Positions 23,810-32,825 of a stretch of DNA of 33,190 bases are shown here, piece after piece. The stretch is from Planctomycetaceae bacterium (GTDB taxonomy: Bacteria > Planctomycetota > Planctomycetia > Planctomycetales > Planctomycetaceae), in the NCBI GenBank assembly GCA_020426515.1, contig JAGQPW010000016.1, positions 24,342 through 57,531 of the forward strand, in the 5' to 3' direction. How positions within the stretch are numbered: position 1 is the first letter of the stretch; every line of letters starts with the position of its first letter. A program made the position numbers and the translations under genes. The notes beneath the pieces were generated by a model. The model searched no databases and was not told the DNA's origin. It saw nothing but the letters and a program-made list of their open reading frames with translations.

Positions 23810-25834
23810 GTGAACTCCCCACCGACCACCCCCGGTGATGGCGACACCCTGCCCCAGGACGAAGAGCAGTTGGAGGCATCGAAGGAACTCAGCCTGCAAC
23901 CGCTGGACTTCCCCAAGATCCCGCCCGGCTACGACATCATTCGCTGCCTGGGGACCGGGTCATTCGGTTCGGTCTGGCTGGGCCGCGAGCTGAACACCGG
24001 ACGTTCTGTTGCCATCAAGTTCTTTACTCGGCGCCGCGGGCTGGACTGGGCGTTGCTGACTCGTGAAGTCGAAAAACTGGCCGTTCTGGATGCCTCGCGA
24101 GACGTCGTGCGTCTGCTCGATGTCGGCTGGGACCACGATCCTCCGTACTTCGTGATGGAGTACCTGGAAGCCGGTTCTGTTGCCGCGAGACTGAGCGCCG
24201 GAACCTTGTCAGTTGAAGAAGCAGTTCAGATTGCCCAGGCCGTTGCCAAAGCACTGACCCATGCGCACGGAGCCGGAATCCTCCATTGCGACATCAAGCC
24301 GGCCAATGTGCTGCTGGACCGCAGTCTGCAGGCCCGACTCGCCGACTTCGGTCAATCGCGACTGGCCACCGAACAAAGCCCGGCCTTGGGGACACTGTAC
24401 TACATGGCCCCCGAACAGGCCGTCCTTGATGGCGTGCCCGATGTCCGCTGGGATGTCTACGCGCTGGGCGTCCTGCTGTACCAGATGTTGACCGGCACCG
24501 TCCCCTACCGCACCCCGGAACTGGATACGGAACTGGCTCAATCGGAAACCCTCGAAGATCGACTCCGTATTTACCGCGAAGCCATTCTTTCCTCCCCACC
24601 TCCGGAAAACCATCGTGACATTTACGGGGTGGACCGTGGTCTGGCCGACATTGTCGATGGTTGTCTGCAACGCGATCCACAGCTGCGATTACCCAACGCG
24701 CAAGCTGTTTTGAGCATGCTGGAAAAGCGAGACCTGCAGCGCGCCCGAAGACCATTGGTGTGGCTTGGATTTCTGGGACCGGTGCTGTTCGCCCTGACTC
24801 TGTTATGGGGCGCCGGCATCGCAATTCCAAGAGCCGTTGATCAGGCCGAACACCATCTGTTCGAACGCGCTCTCGCCAGCGATGCTGCTGCAGTTCGTAT
24901 TCTGGCCGGAAGTATTCAACAGGACATTTCCGAACGCATGCGGACGCTGAAAGAGTTGTCCGACCTGATTGCTCCTCGTCTGGAAAACAATCCCGAGTCA
25001 CTGACCGTCCTGCTGGATGCCTGGAAAGAGAAACAGGATCAGCAAATGCTGGCCGAAGGCCGCACGCCAGATGAGAGCCTGTTCCTGACAGATGCCGATG
25101 CGATCCAGATCTTCCGGCAGCCTCGCAGCAAAACCCTGCAAACCTGCTTCAAGTACCGGGATTATTACCATGGCCTGGGACGGGAGCTGGATCGCGACGA
25201 GGAGCTGTCGCATATTCCGCCGCGCCGCAAGGCAGGCATCTCCATGGCCTTTCGCAGCGAAGCCACCGGCCAGTTCATGGTCGCCCTGGCCGCACCAGTG
25301 TGGAGCAAAGATGGCACCAGGGTGATTGGAGTTCTCGGACGCACAATCCACCTCACCAATCTGCTCCTGCAGTGGGAAGCCCGTATCCGCGAATCGGCCG
25401 GACGTGAAGAGCGTGACGGCGACTTTTTTCTCTCGCTAGTCGATACCCGGGAACAGCCTCCCGTGCTGCTCGACCATCAATGGATGACCCCTGCGCACCT
25501 CAAGCCACTCAAGGACAACGCCAAGCTCAAGCACATGCTGCAGCTGGACCCCCATGAATTCGCAGAGTTTCGAAAGCAACAGGTCAACCCCGCCTATCTC
25601 GATCCGCTCAAAGAAGTCGACCCGCAATTCCTGGGAGAGTGGCTGGCCGCCTGTGCGGACGTGGGTGGAACAGGCTGGGTCGCGATCGTTCAGGAACGAC
25701 GAACCAAGGCTGTCGAGCCAATGGCCGAACTGTACTGGCTGTTCTTCCAGTACGGAGCATGGATGTCGGTCGTGTTCATCGCCATGCTGTTTCTACTGTG
25801 GTGGATTATCCAGAAGGTGTCGCAAGAATCTTGA
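23810..25834 (+). CDS. Membrane Ser/Thr protein kinase with extracytoplasmic Cache-like sensor
   Basis: The 674-residue protein (GTG start) has an N-terminal Hanks-type kinase: glycine loop LGTGSFGSV (47-55), ATP-binding K70, catalytic loop H159-C-D161-I-K163-P-A-N166, D179-F-G, and GTLYYMAPE (194-202). The residue before the catalytic Asp is Cys, not Arg, making it a non-RD kinase. One membrane helix lies at about 316-340, then an external region of about 300 residues, then a second helix close to the C-terminus (about 642-668). The external part, with a long helix (ASDAAAVRILAGSI) and YRDYYHG plus GVLGRTI segments, resembles dCache sensor domains. So a small-molecule or stress signal outside probably controls phosphorylation inside. 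The neighbours do not show the target. Confidence 0.9.
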   Translation: MNSPPTTPGDGDTLPQDEEQLEASKELSLQPLDFPKIPPGYDIIRCLGTGSFGSVWLGRELNTGRSVAIKFFTRRRGLDWALLTREVEKLAVLDASRDVVRLLDVGWDHDPPYFVMEYLEAGSVAARLSAGTLSVEEAVQIAQAVAKALTHAHGAGILHCDIKPANVLLDRSLQARLADFGQSRLATEQSPALGTLYYMAPEQAVLDGVPDVRWDVYALGVLLYQMLTGTVPYRTPELDTELAQSETLEDRLRIYREAILSSPPPENHRDIYGVDRGLADIVDGCLQRDPQLRLPNAQAVLSMLEKRDLQRARRPLVWLGFLGPVLFALTLLWGAGIAIPRAVDQAEHHLFERALASDAAAVRILAGSIQQDISERMRTLKELSDLIAPRLENNPESLTVLLDAWKEKQDQQMLAEGRTPDESLFLTDADAIQIFRQPRSKTLQTCFKYRDYYHGLGRELDRDEELSHIPPRRKAGISMAFRSEATGQFMVALAAPVWSKDGTRVIGVLGRTIHLTNLLLQWEARIRESAGREERDGDFFLSLVDTREQPPVLLDHQWMTPAHLKPLKDNAKLKHMLQLDPHEFAEFRKQQVNPAYLDPLKEVDPQFLGEWLAACADVGGTGWVAIVQERRTKAVEPMAELYWLFFQYGAWMSVVFIAMLFLLWWIIQKVSQES

Positions 25835-25865
25835 CCTGCTCGAAACCACCACAAGGCCACCACGG

Positions 25866-27311
25866 CTAGTAATCGCGGAATGGCCCCCGGGGCTCCGCCG
25901 CCTCCATCGTCTCCTCCCACTGCTTGAAATGGTTTCGCATCGTTTCGGCTTGTTCAGGTCGGTCCGCAATGAGGTTTTTCTGTTCACCAGTGTCGAATGA
26001 CAAGTCGAACAGGAACTCCTCCTTCCCCTGACGAATCCACTTCCAGTTGCCCACCCGCGCCGCCGAGTGGTCGCGGCGTTGCCAGTACATCTCCTGACGG
26101 GCAGAAGGCTGTTGCCCGGCCAGAACCGGCAGCATGTCCGCACCATCCAGAATAACATTCTCGGGAAGCAGCGCAGTGCTCAGCTTCGCCAGCGTTGGGA
26201 ACAGTTCCAGTGTGGTCAGGAATTCGTTGTTCACTGAACCGGCCGGAATCATGCCCGGATAGCGTGCCACTGCGCACACGCGGATTCCCCCCTCGAACAT
26301 CTGCCCTTTATGCCCCCTGAGCGGGCTGTTGTCCGCAGCTCCCGAGCCCCCATTGTCGGAGCAGAAGAAGACGAATGTGCGTTCCGTCAGTTGCAGATCA
26401 TCCAGCAGCTTCAATATCTGTCCGATGGCAGCATCCATGGCGGCCACCGAACCAAGATACTCCTGCTTCTTTCGCCCCGTGGTTGGGACTTCAATCTCAC
26501 GGCCATCCCGCATCACGATCCGCGTGTCGTAATTCAGATGGGGAAACAATTGGCGATATTCCTCAGGTGCCTGAGGCGCTCCGCGAATTGCCCGATCGAG
26601 ATTCGACGCGGAATGCGGAGCATTGAATGGCACATACAGGAAGAATGGTTGCTTCTGATTCTTTCGAATGAAATTCAGGGCATGATCGCGAAACAGATCG
26701 GTGCAGTAAGTCCCCCGGTCGGCAGTCGTCAATTCGTTTCCGGAGTACATGGAAGGAACGCCGTACCGCTCGTGGGTGAAGTAATCGATCCCGGTATTCA
26801 CAAATCCATAGAACTCATGAAAGCCCCGCTGCTGCGGCAGGAACCGGCGCAAACTTCCGAGGTCCCATTTCCCAAAGATGCCGCAGCGATACCCGGCCTG
26901 AGCGAGTACGGCGGGCAGCAGCACTTCTCGTTCGTCCATACCGCCAATGCGTTCGAAGGTCACTTCATACTCGGCCGGTCGATACAGGTAGTCGAAGTCC
27001 GGCGCTTCGTTGCGAATCATGTCGTAAACGCCGTTCCGCTGGGGATAACGTCCCGTCAGCAGCGCCCCGCGAGAAGGTGTACAGGCAGGCCAGGTGACAT
27101 AGAAATTCGTCAGCCGCGTCCCTTCCCGCGCGAGTCGATCAAGGGCCGGAGAAATCACACTTGAATTCAATACTCCCAGATCGTTGTAACCTTGATCATC
27201 GCTGACGATCAACACGATATTGGGTGGTGCTGCCGCATGAGTTGAACTCGCTGCCGCCATGAGCAACAGCACCACCAGTAAGACGCCGCAACAACTTTCC
27301 GTCCCTCGCAT
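25866..27311 (-). CDS. Secreted sulfatase (formylglycine-dependent)
   Basis: From ATG 27311 the protein has 481 residues, with a signal peptide (about 1-27, ending THAAA). An ATG 60 bases upstream is open but would bury the signal. The N-terminal metal site is NIVLIVSDDQG (31-41), and the sulfatase motif C77-T-P-S-R begins the CxPSRxxLLTG signature, with C77 expected to become formylglycine. Later come GIFGKWDLG and FVFFCSDNGG, the latter forming the other half of the metal site. It hydrolyses sulfate esters, probably on a sulfated polysaccharide; planctomycetes carry many such enzymes. The substrate cannot be read from the sequence. No maturase (FGE) is in the window. The gene ends convergent with the kinase. 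Confidence 0.92.
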   Translation of the reverse strand: MRGTESCCGVLLVVLLLMAAASSTHAAAPPNIVLIVSDDQGYNDLGVLNSSVISPALDRLAREGTRLTNFYVTWPACTPSRGALLTGRYPQRNGVYDMIRNEAPDFDYLYRPAEYEVTFERIGGMDEREVLLPAVLAQAGYRCGIFGKWDLGSLRRFLPQQRGFHEFYGFVNTGIDYFTHERYGVPSMYSGNELTTADRGTYCTDLFRDHALNFIRKNQKQPFFLYVPFNAPHSASNLDRAIRGAPQAPEEYRQLFPHLNYDTRIVMRDGREIEVPTTGRKKQEYLGSVAAMDAAIGQILKLLDDLQLTERTFVFFCSDNGGSGAADNSPLRGHKGQMFEGGIRVCAVARYPGMIPAGSVNNEFLTTLELFPTLAKLSTALLPENVILDGADMLPVLAGQQPSARQEMYWQRRDHSAARVGNWKWIRQGKEEFLFDLSFDTGEQKNLIADRPEQAETMRNHFKQWEETMEAAEPRGPFRDY

Positions 27312-27379
27312 CAGCCTTCCCCCTGTGCCGGGCTTTACGTCGATGGTCAAGCAACTCAACCATGTTGACAATCAGGCTG

Positions 27380-27395
27380 ACGAAGTTGCCTTCGT
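27380..27395. promoter_or_regulatory. Small hairpin ACGAAG-TTGC-CTTCGT
   Basis: A perfect 6-4-6 inverted repeat lies between the decarboxylase stop (27430) and the sulfatase start (27311), both leftward. No T-run follows, so an intrinsic terminator is unlikely. It may be an operator or an RNA stem. Confidence 0.25.
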
Positions 27396-27429
27396 TCCGC
27401 AATCCTGCAGAGAGCAGCACCGAGATCAG

Positions 27430-29148
27430 TCACACCTGCTTCGACATCTTTTCCGCCAGACGAGCGAGCGCCGGACTGATGTCATCGGACGCGAGATGGA
27501 CGTTCAGCAGACTGAACGAATCCTTGCAGGCCAACGCGGTCTGCATCGCCTGCTGCAGTTCGCCAAAGGTATGGATTTCGAAGCCTTGCCCCTTGCCCAG
27601 CAACTCGGGAATGCGGTGGTAGTTCCAGTTCAGGATGTCGTTGAACGGTCCTTCCTGCAGGAAACGCTCCGTCGTGTAACCATGGTTGTTCAGCACCATG
27701 ATAATCGGATTGAAACCGCGACGGGCGATCGAGGAGAGTTCCATGCACGTCATCTGAAAGGCTCCGTCCCCGACCAGCACGAACGGTCTCAAATTCGTAT
27801 TCGCCACCTGAGCCCCCAGCGCTGCAGGTACGGCGAACCCCATCGACGTGTAGTAGGCCGGACTGATGAACTCGGTGTGCTTGTGGATCGTCAGATCCGA
27901 GGCACCAAACAGCGAGTCCCCGACATCGGCAATCACGACCATCTCGTCATCGAGAATGCTGTCGATGTACGCAAACAGGGAGGCGTTCGTCACAGGCTGC
28001 TCAAGATCGGCCGGAACTTCTCCCCCCTTCTTTGGCGCGGGCAGGGTCGGTTCTGTACTTCGCAGGCTGAGCTTGGAAAGCCCGCTCACAAAATCTGACA
28101 ACAGCACATCATGAAAATGATGATGGCCAATCCGCAGTTGCTCGCTGGTCGCATAGATACATTTGCCGGGATCGAGATGCGCAGTGAAGATGCCCAGGTT
28201 AATGTCCGTCATGAATGTGCCCAGCAGCAGAACACAGTCACTCTCCTCAACGTACTTCGTCACCGCAGCCCGTCCCATGGCTCCTTCATAGACACCGAGA
28301 TACAGCGGATGCCTCTCGCTGACGACCGACTTTCCAAGGAGCGTCGCGCACATTGGGAGTCGATTCGCTTCCGCAAAGGTCAACACCTGTTCTCGCAGTC
28401 CAAAGCGATGAACTTCCACTCCGGCAATCACCACGGGCTGCCGGGCCGACAGCAACCGTCCCGCCGCTTCCTCAAGGGCAGATTGAAGTGCTTCCTCATT
28501 GCTCAGGAACTCGGCCTGAAGCGGAACGTGCGGAACGAGCGCCCTCGCGTGCACACGGTCGCGCGGAATCTCCAGATATACCGGCCGCTTGTATCGTACG
28601 GCGGCTTCCAGACAGCGGTCGATTTCGCGGAACGCGGTCAATGGATCATCCAGCGACGCACTCGCCACCGTGATTTTCTCGAAGACTTCTCGCTGCGTGT
28701 TGAAATCCCGCACTTTGTGATGCAACAACGGATCATTCCGACGTTCAGTAATCCCCGGAGCCCCACTGATGACAATGACCGGTGACTTTTCTGCATAGGC
28801 TCCGGCAATGGAGTTGCACAGACTCAAGCCACCAACGCAATACGTCACGCAGACAGCTCCCAGCCCATTCACCCGGGCATAGGCATCTGCGGCATAGCCG
28901 GCACAGTCTTCGCGGGTACAACCCACCACATTGATCGGGCTCTCTTCCAGCATCCCGTAGAAGCCGAGCACAAAGTCCCCCGGAATGCCAAACAGATCGC
29001 GGACCCCGTAGTCCTGTAACCGCTGAATCAGATAGCCTCCAATGGTCTGCGTGGCCCCATCGGTCCCCGGCCCCCCATGCGGAGAATGACGCAGCTTGCG
29101 AGTCGCCAACGGATCGGTCGCGCTATGGACGGTTTTCTTTCCGGTCAT
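27430..29148 (-). CDS. Thiamine diphosphate-dependent 2-oxo-acid decarboxylase (pyruvate/indolepyruvate decarboxylase-like)
   Basis: The 572-residue protein has the three-domain layout of the decarboxylase group. E80 in [16 protein letters not shown] is the expected cofactor-activating Glu. H143-H144 in LLHHKVRDF match the HH pair that marks pyruvate and indolepyruvate decarboxylases rather than acetolactate synthases. The cofactor-binding motif runs from G460-D-G to N487-N488 ([17 protein letters not shown] to [10 protein letters not shown]), and E494 matches the second catalytic acid. It probably decarboxylates pyruvate or an aromatic/branched 2-keto acid to the aldehyde in the cytoplasm; the true substrate is open. 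The N-terminal 30 residues are extra and look disordered. It is unusual among bacteria to have this subfamily, though planctomycetes do. Confidence 0.88.
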   Translation of the reverse strand: MTGKKTVHSATDPLATRKLRHSPHGGPGTDGATQTIGGYLIQRLQDYGVRDLFGIPGDFVLGFYGMLEESPINVVGCTREDCAGYAADAYARVNGLGAVCVTYCVGGLSLCNSIAGAYAEKSPVIVISGAPGITERRNDPLLHHKVRDFNTQREVFEKITVASASLDDPLTAFREIDRCLEAAVRYKRPVYLEIPRDRVHARALVPHVPLQAEFLSNEEALQSALEEAAGRLLSARQPVVIAGVEVHRFGLREQVLTFAEANRLPMCATLLGKSVVSERHPLYLGVYEGAMGRAAVTKYVEESDCVLLLGTFMTDINLGIFTAHLDPGKCIYATSEQLRIGHHHFHDVLLSDFVSGLSKLSLRSTEPTLPAPKKGGEVPADLEQPVTNASLFAYIDSILDDEMVVIADVGDSLFGASDLTIHKHTEFISPAYYTSMGFAVPAALGAQVANTNLRPFVLVGDGAFQMTCMELSSIARRGFNPIIMVLNNHGYTTERFLQEGPFNDILNWNYHRIPELLGKGQGFEIHTFGELQQAMQTALACKDSFSLLNVHLASDDISPALARLAEKMSKQV

Positions 29149-29187
29149 GACATCTCTTCCTGCTGTTGCCTGTCCGAGATTCCCTCA

Positions 29188-29212
29188 CAGGTTCATTCTA
29201 CGCACGAACCTG
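29188..29212 (-). promoter_or_regulatory. Inverted repeat in the leader of the decarboxylase gene
   Basis: CAGGTTC (29188-29194) and GAACCTG (29206-29212) are perfect reverse complements with an 11-nt spacer, about 40 bp before the decarboxylase start. A palindrome at this distance could be a regulator binding site. Confidence 0.3.
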
Positions 29213-29316
29213 AAGCCCGGCGAGAGAGGTCATCCCGTCACGGCGTCAACGCAGTCCAAGAGCATGCCGCAGACTCCCGCTACTTCCCAATCCAGACAAC
29301 GCCGGCCACCTCAGAA

Positions 29317-32300
29317 CTACGGTGCCGCCTTCGCTGCCGATGGAACAGCAAACGCGCGGGCCTGTCTCGAGCGTTCGGCTTTCAGCGGTCGCAACAGAGT
29401 TTCGGCCAGCACATCCTTTCGAATCTGCCAGTCGTGAGCCGCGATTGGAACCTGTGGAGCGAGATCTTCCATTGTCTCAATGGCCTGCTGTACCGATTCG
29501 ATGCTGCGGTCGGTGTCGATCATCTCGTATTTGTTTTCGCCGCCCGAAGTCATCCGCATTACCCAGCGCTGCTCCATGACTTCCAACAGCGCGTTCAGGT
29601 GATCCCAGCGATCGGCTGGCGAATCGACACACTCCGGGAACTGATGCAACATCTGAATTGCCGCACACACCGTGCGGACTGAACGGTCTTGCGGCGGAGC
29701 AAACAGCACGCAATGCAACCAGTGTTGATACGCATTGCGTGGCGAGGCCTGTGTGGCCCTCGAATACAGGTGCGCTGCTTCGAAGTGAGCAAAATCACTG
29801 AGCAGCGGGTCATACGGTTCGGTGTACGCTGTCAGCTGCTCGATCTGCGCGCCCGTGAGATGATCGGTCTTGGCGAGTTCTCCCAGTTGTGCGAGATACT
29901 CTTTTCGCCGCGCATCTTCACTGTGCAGCGCTCGCTTCAATCCTTCATGCCGCACCTGCACAATCTCGGTGCGAGGACGGTCCTGCAGTCGCTTTTTCAG
30001 CACAGCGCGGTACGCCCAGTATTCATCGGGATGCTCGACGGCCAGCACGTACTTCTGCTTCACATCTTCCAGGCGATGTGAGATGTCCTGAGACTCCGGG
30101 ACATCTCCCAGACTCGCACCAAGCGACTTCCCATGCTGGGCCAGAACCTGCCGGGACTCGGCCGCTTTGGCCCCCCAACGGGAGATTTCCAACGGCATCT
30201 GCCAGGCCAGACGGCCACTGCCAACACTGTTGGTCCTGCTGTTGCCGCAGAATGTTTCCATCTCGCCCGAAGTCACCGTTCCGAGGCTCAGCAGAGCGGA
30301 CCAGTCCCAGCCCAATCCGGCCAATACTCGCCGTGACTGTGGTGCCCGCAACTGATCAACCACACCAGTCGTGACCACAGTCTCCTTGGCTCCGGCAACG
30401 AACAGCAGTTCTCCGGGCGTCAACTCTGTGACGGCCACATGCGGGAAAGCACTGGCCATTGTTCCGGCAACTTCTCGCAGCATCTCCGGCCCGAGATCGA
30501 AGTACGCCAGACGCTGACAGAAGATTCCATTCTCGCTCAGCTGACGAGCCGCATGTCGATAGAATTCCTCGGTGTACAGAGGCTGATTCCTCAACCGCCC
30601 CGCCTGTGACGAGGCACACACGATGACATCGTACAATTGTGCCGACTGGCCCATCATCGCCAGAGGTGCCGGCGCGGCAATCACGCGAACTCGTTCATCA
30701 TCAAACGACCGGGTTCCCTCGGCCTGATCGAGTTGCCGTGCGATTTTGAGTGCCGTTGCATCCGGTTCCAGCACCGTCACAGTTCGCACTGGAAATTCCA
30801 GCGCGGTGCTCAACGATGTCGAGCCGGCCAGTCCGATCAGCAGAACGTGATCCGCCTCCACGGCCAGCGACAGCGGCAAAGCCATCGGCACCACTTCGAC
30901 AACACTTTGTGGGCCGGCCACACCACGTCCGGCCGAAAGTCCCAATGCAATTCCATCGTGGCGAATCAGCGTCTGCTCGGCCCGATGACGCCACAGGCTC
31001 CAGCGTCCCTCAACCGTTTCGTATTCGGACAGCAATCGGCCATCGTCCAACTGAGTCAGCCAGTTTGCATCGATGCCGTTCTTCAACGATGAGAACGTTT
31101 GCGTGGAGAACAGCAACTTCTCGGATACCTGCGGGGCATAGTTCACCTGCACCGACAAAGCCGCAATGATCGCTCCACAAACGGCAGCCAGCACGCCGCG
31201 TGACCAGGCACTCGTTGACTGCATCAACCAGGCGCCATTTAACCCCACCAGTCCCAGTGCCGCTGCCAGTCCAATGATCTGAACGAGCAATTGCGGTGAC
31301 CATGTCCCACACAAGCCCAGCACACCACCAGCGGTCAGCCACAAGATCCGCAGGGCCGTTTCTGCGGCCGTCGTACGCGACGACTTCACGAATACATCGC
31401 TCAGCAACCAGCCAGCTGGCCAGGTGAGTAGCGAGAGCAGGGCCAATCGAGCCGGAAACAACAGCCACAACTGCGAAACATAGGCATTCAAACGCAAATG
31501 GGCGCCGGTCAGCAGTGGATAAGCAACCAGCACGACCGCGCACCACGCGGCCAGCAACAGCAGCGGCTCACTCTGTCGGCGCGTGCGCGGCACGCATCCC
31601 AACAACGCTCCCATCAACACGCCCGACCACAATCCGGCCAGAGTGAATAAACTCCCCGGTACCAGTTGATGCGCCATGTGAAAGATCGATGGCAGCAGCA
31701 GCCCGGCCAGACAGGTAGCCGTCGTTTGCAGATAAGCGTTCCAGTTCAACGCTTCCGCTTCAATGGCGATGGACCGAGATTCCGGTTGGAATCGCCACCA
31801 GTGCCCTGCCGCAATTCCCAGACACAGCACACCAGTCAGCAGCATCAACACCGTTTGCCCCCACCAGCCCAGGAGCGTCATCGGCAGCAATCCCAGTCCG
31901 AGACAGCACCCCAGAACAAACAGTCGCTGTTCACCCGCCTGACGGCGAGGCTGCCACCACACCTGGCCAATCAGCCAGATCCCGGGCAGAAAGCAGATCG
32001 ACGCGACACCAAGCAGCCACAACAATCGAGAACCAGGGTGGGCCACCGTCTCCCACGAAATCCCCGCGCCAAGAGTCGCCGCCAATTTCAGCAGCGAACC
32101 AAAGCCCCAGGTCCAGATCGCCAGTGCCGACCATGTCAGCGGTTGAGACCAGCGTCCCGGCACTGCGCGGCAAGCCCACCAGGCCGAAGCCGCCAGCCCC
32201 AGTCCGGCCACCAGCATCAGCGCCCCAATCACCGCCGTTTCAAACCCGAATAACAGGCAGTACTGACCACACGCAAGCAGCAGCAGGCAGCTAACGGTCA

Positions 32301-32472
32301 ATCCTTCCAGCGCCGCAACTCCTTGCTGGAACGAGGGTCGCGGAATGCGACGCGACGCGGCTGGGGTCGTTTCCAGCGTCCAGCGATCGATGAGTCGGGA
32401 AACAAGTCCAGATGATCTCATGGCTTCCATGCCTTCCCGGACCTGCTGCCACAACGGCAACTCCCGGGCCAC
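29317..32472 (-). CDS. Large polytopic membrane protein with spermidine-synthase-like domain
   Basis: This 1051-residue protein starts at GTG 32472; ATGs at 32430 and 32421 are alternatives. Residues about 50-440 hold roughly 12-14 hydrophobic helices. A Rossmann-like domain follows at about 500-700: VLLIGLAGS near 541, VTVLEPD, and Y614-D-V-I-V-C-A-S-S plus YTEEFYRHAARQL. This is the spermidine synthase (SpeE) fold, but A620 stands where the enzyme needs its catalytic Asp, and the glycine motif is altered. The last 350 residues are charged and helical, with TPR-like segments such as AHLYSRATQASPRNAYQHWL. I do not know the function; an active aminopropyltransferase is unlikely. It is encoded next to a deoxyhypusine-synthase-like gene. 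Confidence 0.8.
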   Translation of the reverse strand: MARELPLWQQVREGMEAMRSSGLVSRLIDRWTLETTPAASRRIPRPSFQQGVAALEGLTVSCLLLLACGQYCLLFGFETAVIGALMLVAGLGLAASAWWACRAVPGRWSQPLTWSALAIWTWGFGSLLKLAATLGAGISWETVAHPGSRLLWLLGVASICFLPGIWLIGQVWWQPRRQAGEQRLFVLGCCLGLGLLPMTLLGWWGQTVLMLLTGVLCLGIAAGHWWRFQPESRSIAIEAEALNWNAYLQTTATCLAGLLLPSIFHMAHQLVPGSLFTLAGLWSGVLMGALLGCVPRTRRQSEPLLLLAAWCAVVLVAYPLLTGAHLRLNAYVSQLWLLFPARLALLSLLTWPAGWLLSDVFVKSSRTTAAETALRILWLTAGGVLGLCGTWSPQLLVQIIGLAAALGLVGLNGAWLMQSTSAWSRGVLAAVCGAIIAALSVQVNYAPQVSEKLLFSTQTFSSLKNGIDANWLTQLDDGRLLSEYETVEGRWSLWRHRAEQTLIRHDGIALGLSAGRGVAGPQSVVEVVPMALPLSLAVEADHVLLIGLAGSTSLSTALEFPVRTVTVLEPDATALKIARQLDQAEGTRSFDDERVRVIAAPAPLAMMGQSAQLYDVIVCASSQAGRLRNQPLYTEEFYRHAARQLSENGIFCQRLAYFDLGPEMLREVAGTMASAFPHVAVTELTPGELLFVAGAKETVVTTGVVDQLRAPQSRRVLAGLGWDWSALLSLGTVTSGEMETFCGNSRTNSVGSGRLAWQMPLEISRWGAKAAESRQVLAQHGKSLGASLGDVPESQDISHRLEDVKQKYVLAVEHPDEYWAYRAVLKKRLQDRPRTEIVQVRHEGLKRALHSEDARRKEYLAQLGELAKTDHLTGAQIEQLTAYTEPYDPLLSDFAHFEAAHLYSRATQASPRNAYQHWLHCVLFAPPQDRSVRTVCAAIQMLHQFPECVDSPADRWDHLNALLEVMEQRWVMRMTSGGENKYEMIDTDRSIESVQQAIETMEDLAPQVPIAAHDWQIRKDVLAETLLRPLKAERSRQARAFAVPSAAKAAP

Positions 32473-32825
32473 TTAACAGGGCAAAACAGCTGTCGCGGAA
32501 TCACTCCAACTCCGCACACCGGGGGAATCTACGTCAAACGGCGATTTTCGGACAAGAGGGATGTCGCATCGGGAACGACGCAGGCCTCGCACAGACACGG
32601 ATTTATCGAGCCTGAACCGGACCAGACGAGCCGACAGGCGTTCGATTTGTCGTCAGGAATCATCGGCCCCCACTACGGAAGCCGAGATGCGCAGCCTGAA
32701 TCGCACGCCCCGATCCTCCCGGATTGCCGGGAGCGAACGGGTCCAGTCGGAAATGAAGTTCCATTCCGAGCGATCACCGCTCTGGAGATGAATCGCCGGA
32801 CGATCGAACTGGCATTGTGGCCGAA
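32473..32825. other. Intergenic region between the SpeE-like and DHS-like genes
   Basis: These 353 bases hold no gene I can support. One perfect hairpin, CTCCCGG-ATTG-CCGGGAG, is at 32716-32733, about 93 bp beyond the DHS-like stop on the minus strand. It could be a Rho-independent-like stem, but lacks a T-run. On the minus strand a -35-like TTGACG lies near 32535, about 60 bp before the SpeE-like start, without a clear -10. Confidence 0.45.
32716..32733 (-). terminator. Possible terminator stem after the DHS-like gene
   Basis: A GC-rich 7-4-7 perfect stem follows the DHS-like stop codon. No T-tract follows in either direction, so termination is only a possibility. Confidence 0.25.

Noticed and set aside
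23627..23899. An N-terminal extension of folP up to 23899
   Set aside because: The added residues have no resemblance to FolP and would overlap the start of the kinase gene; ATG 23626 gives the normal family length.
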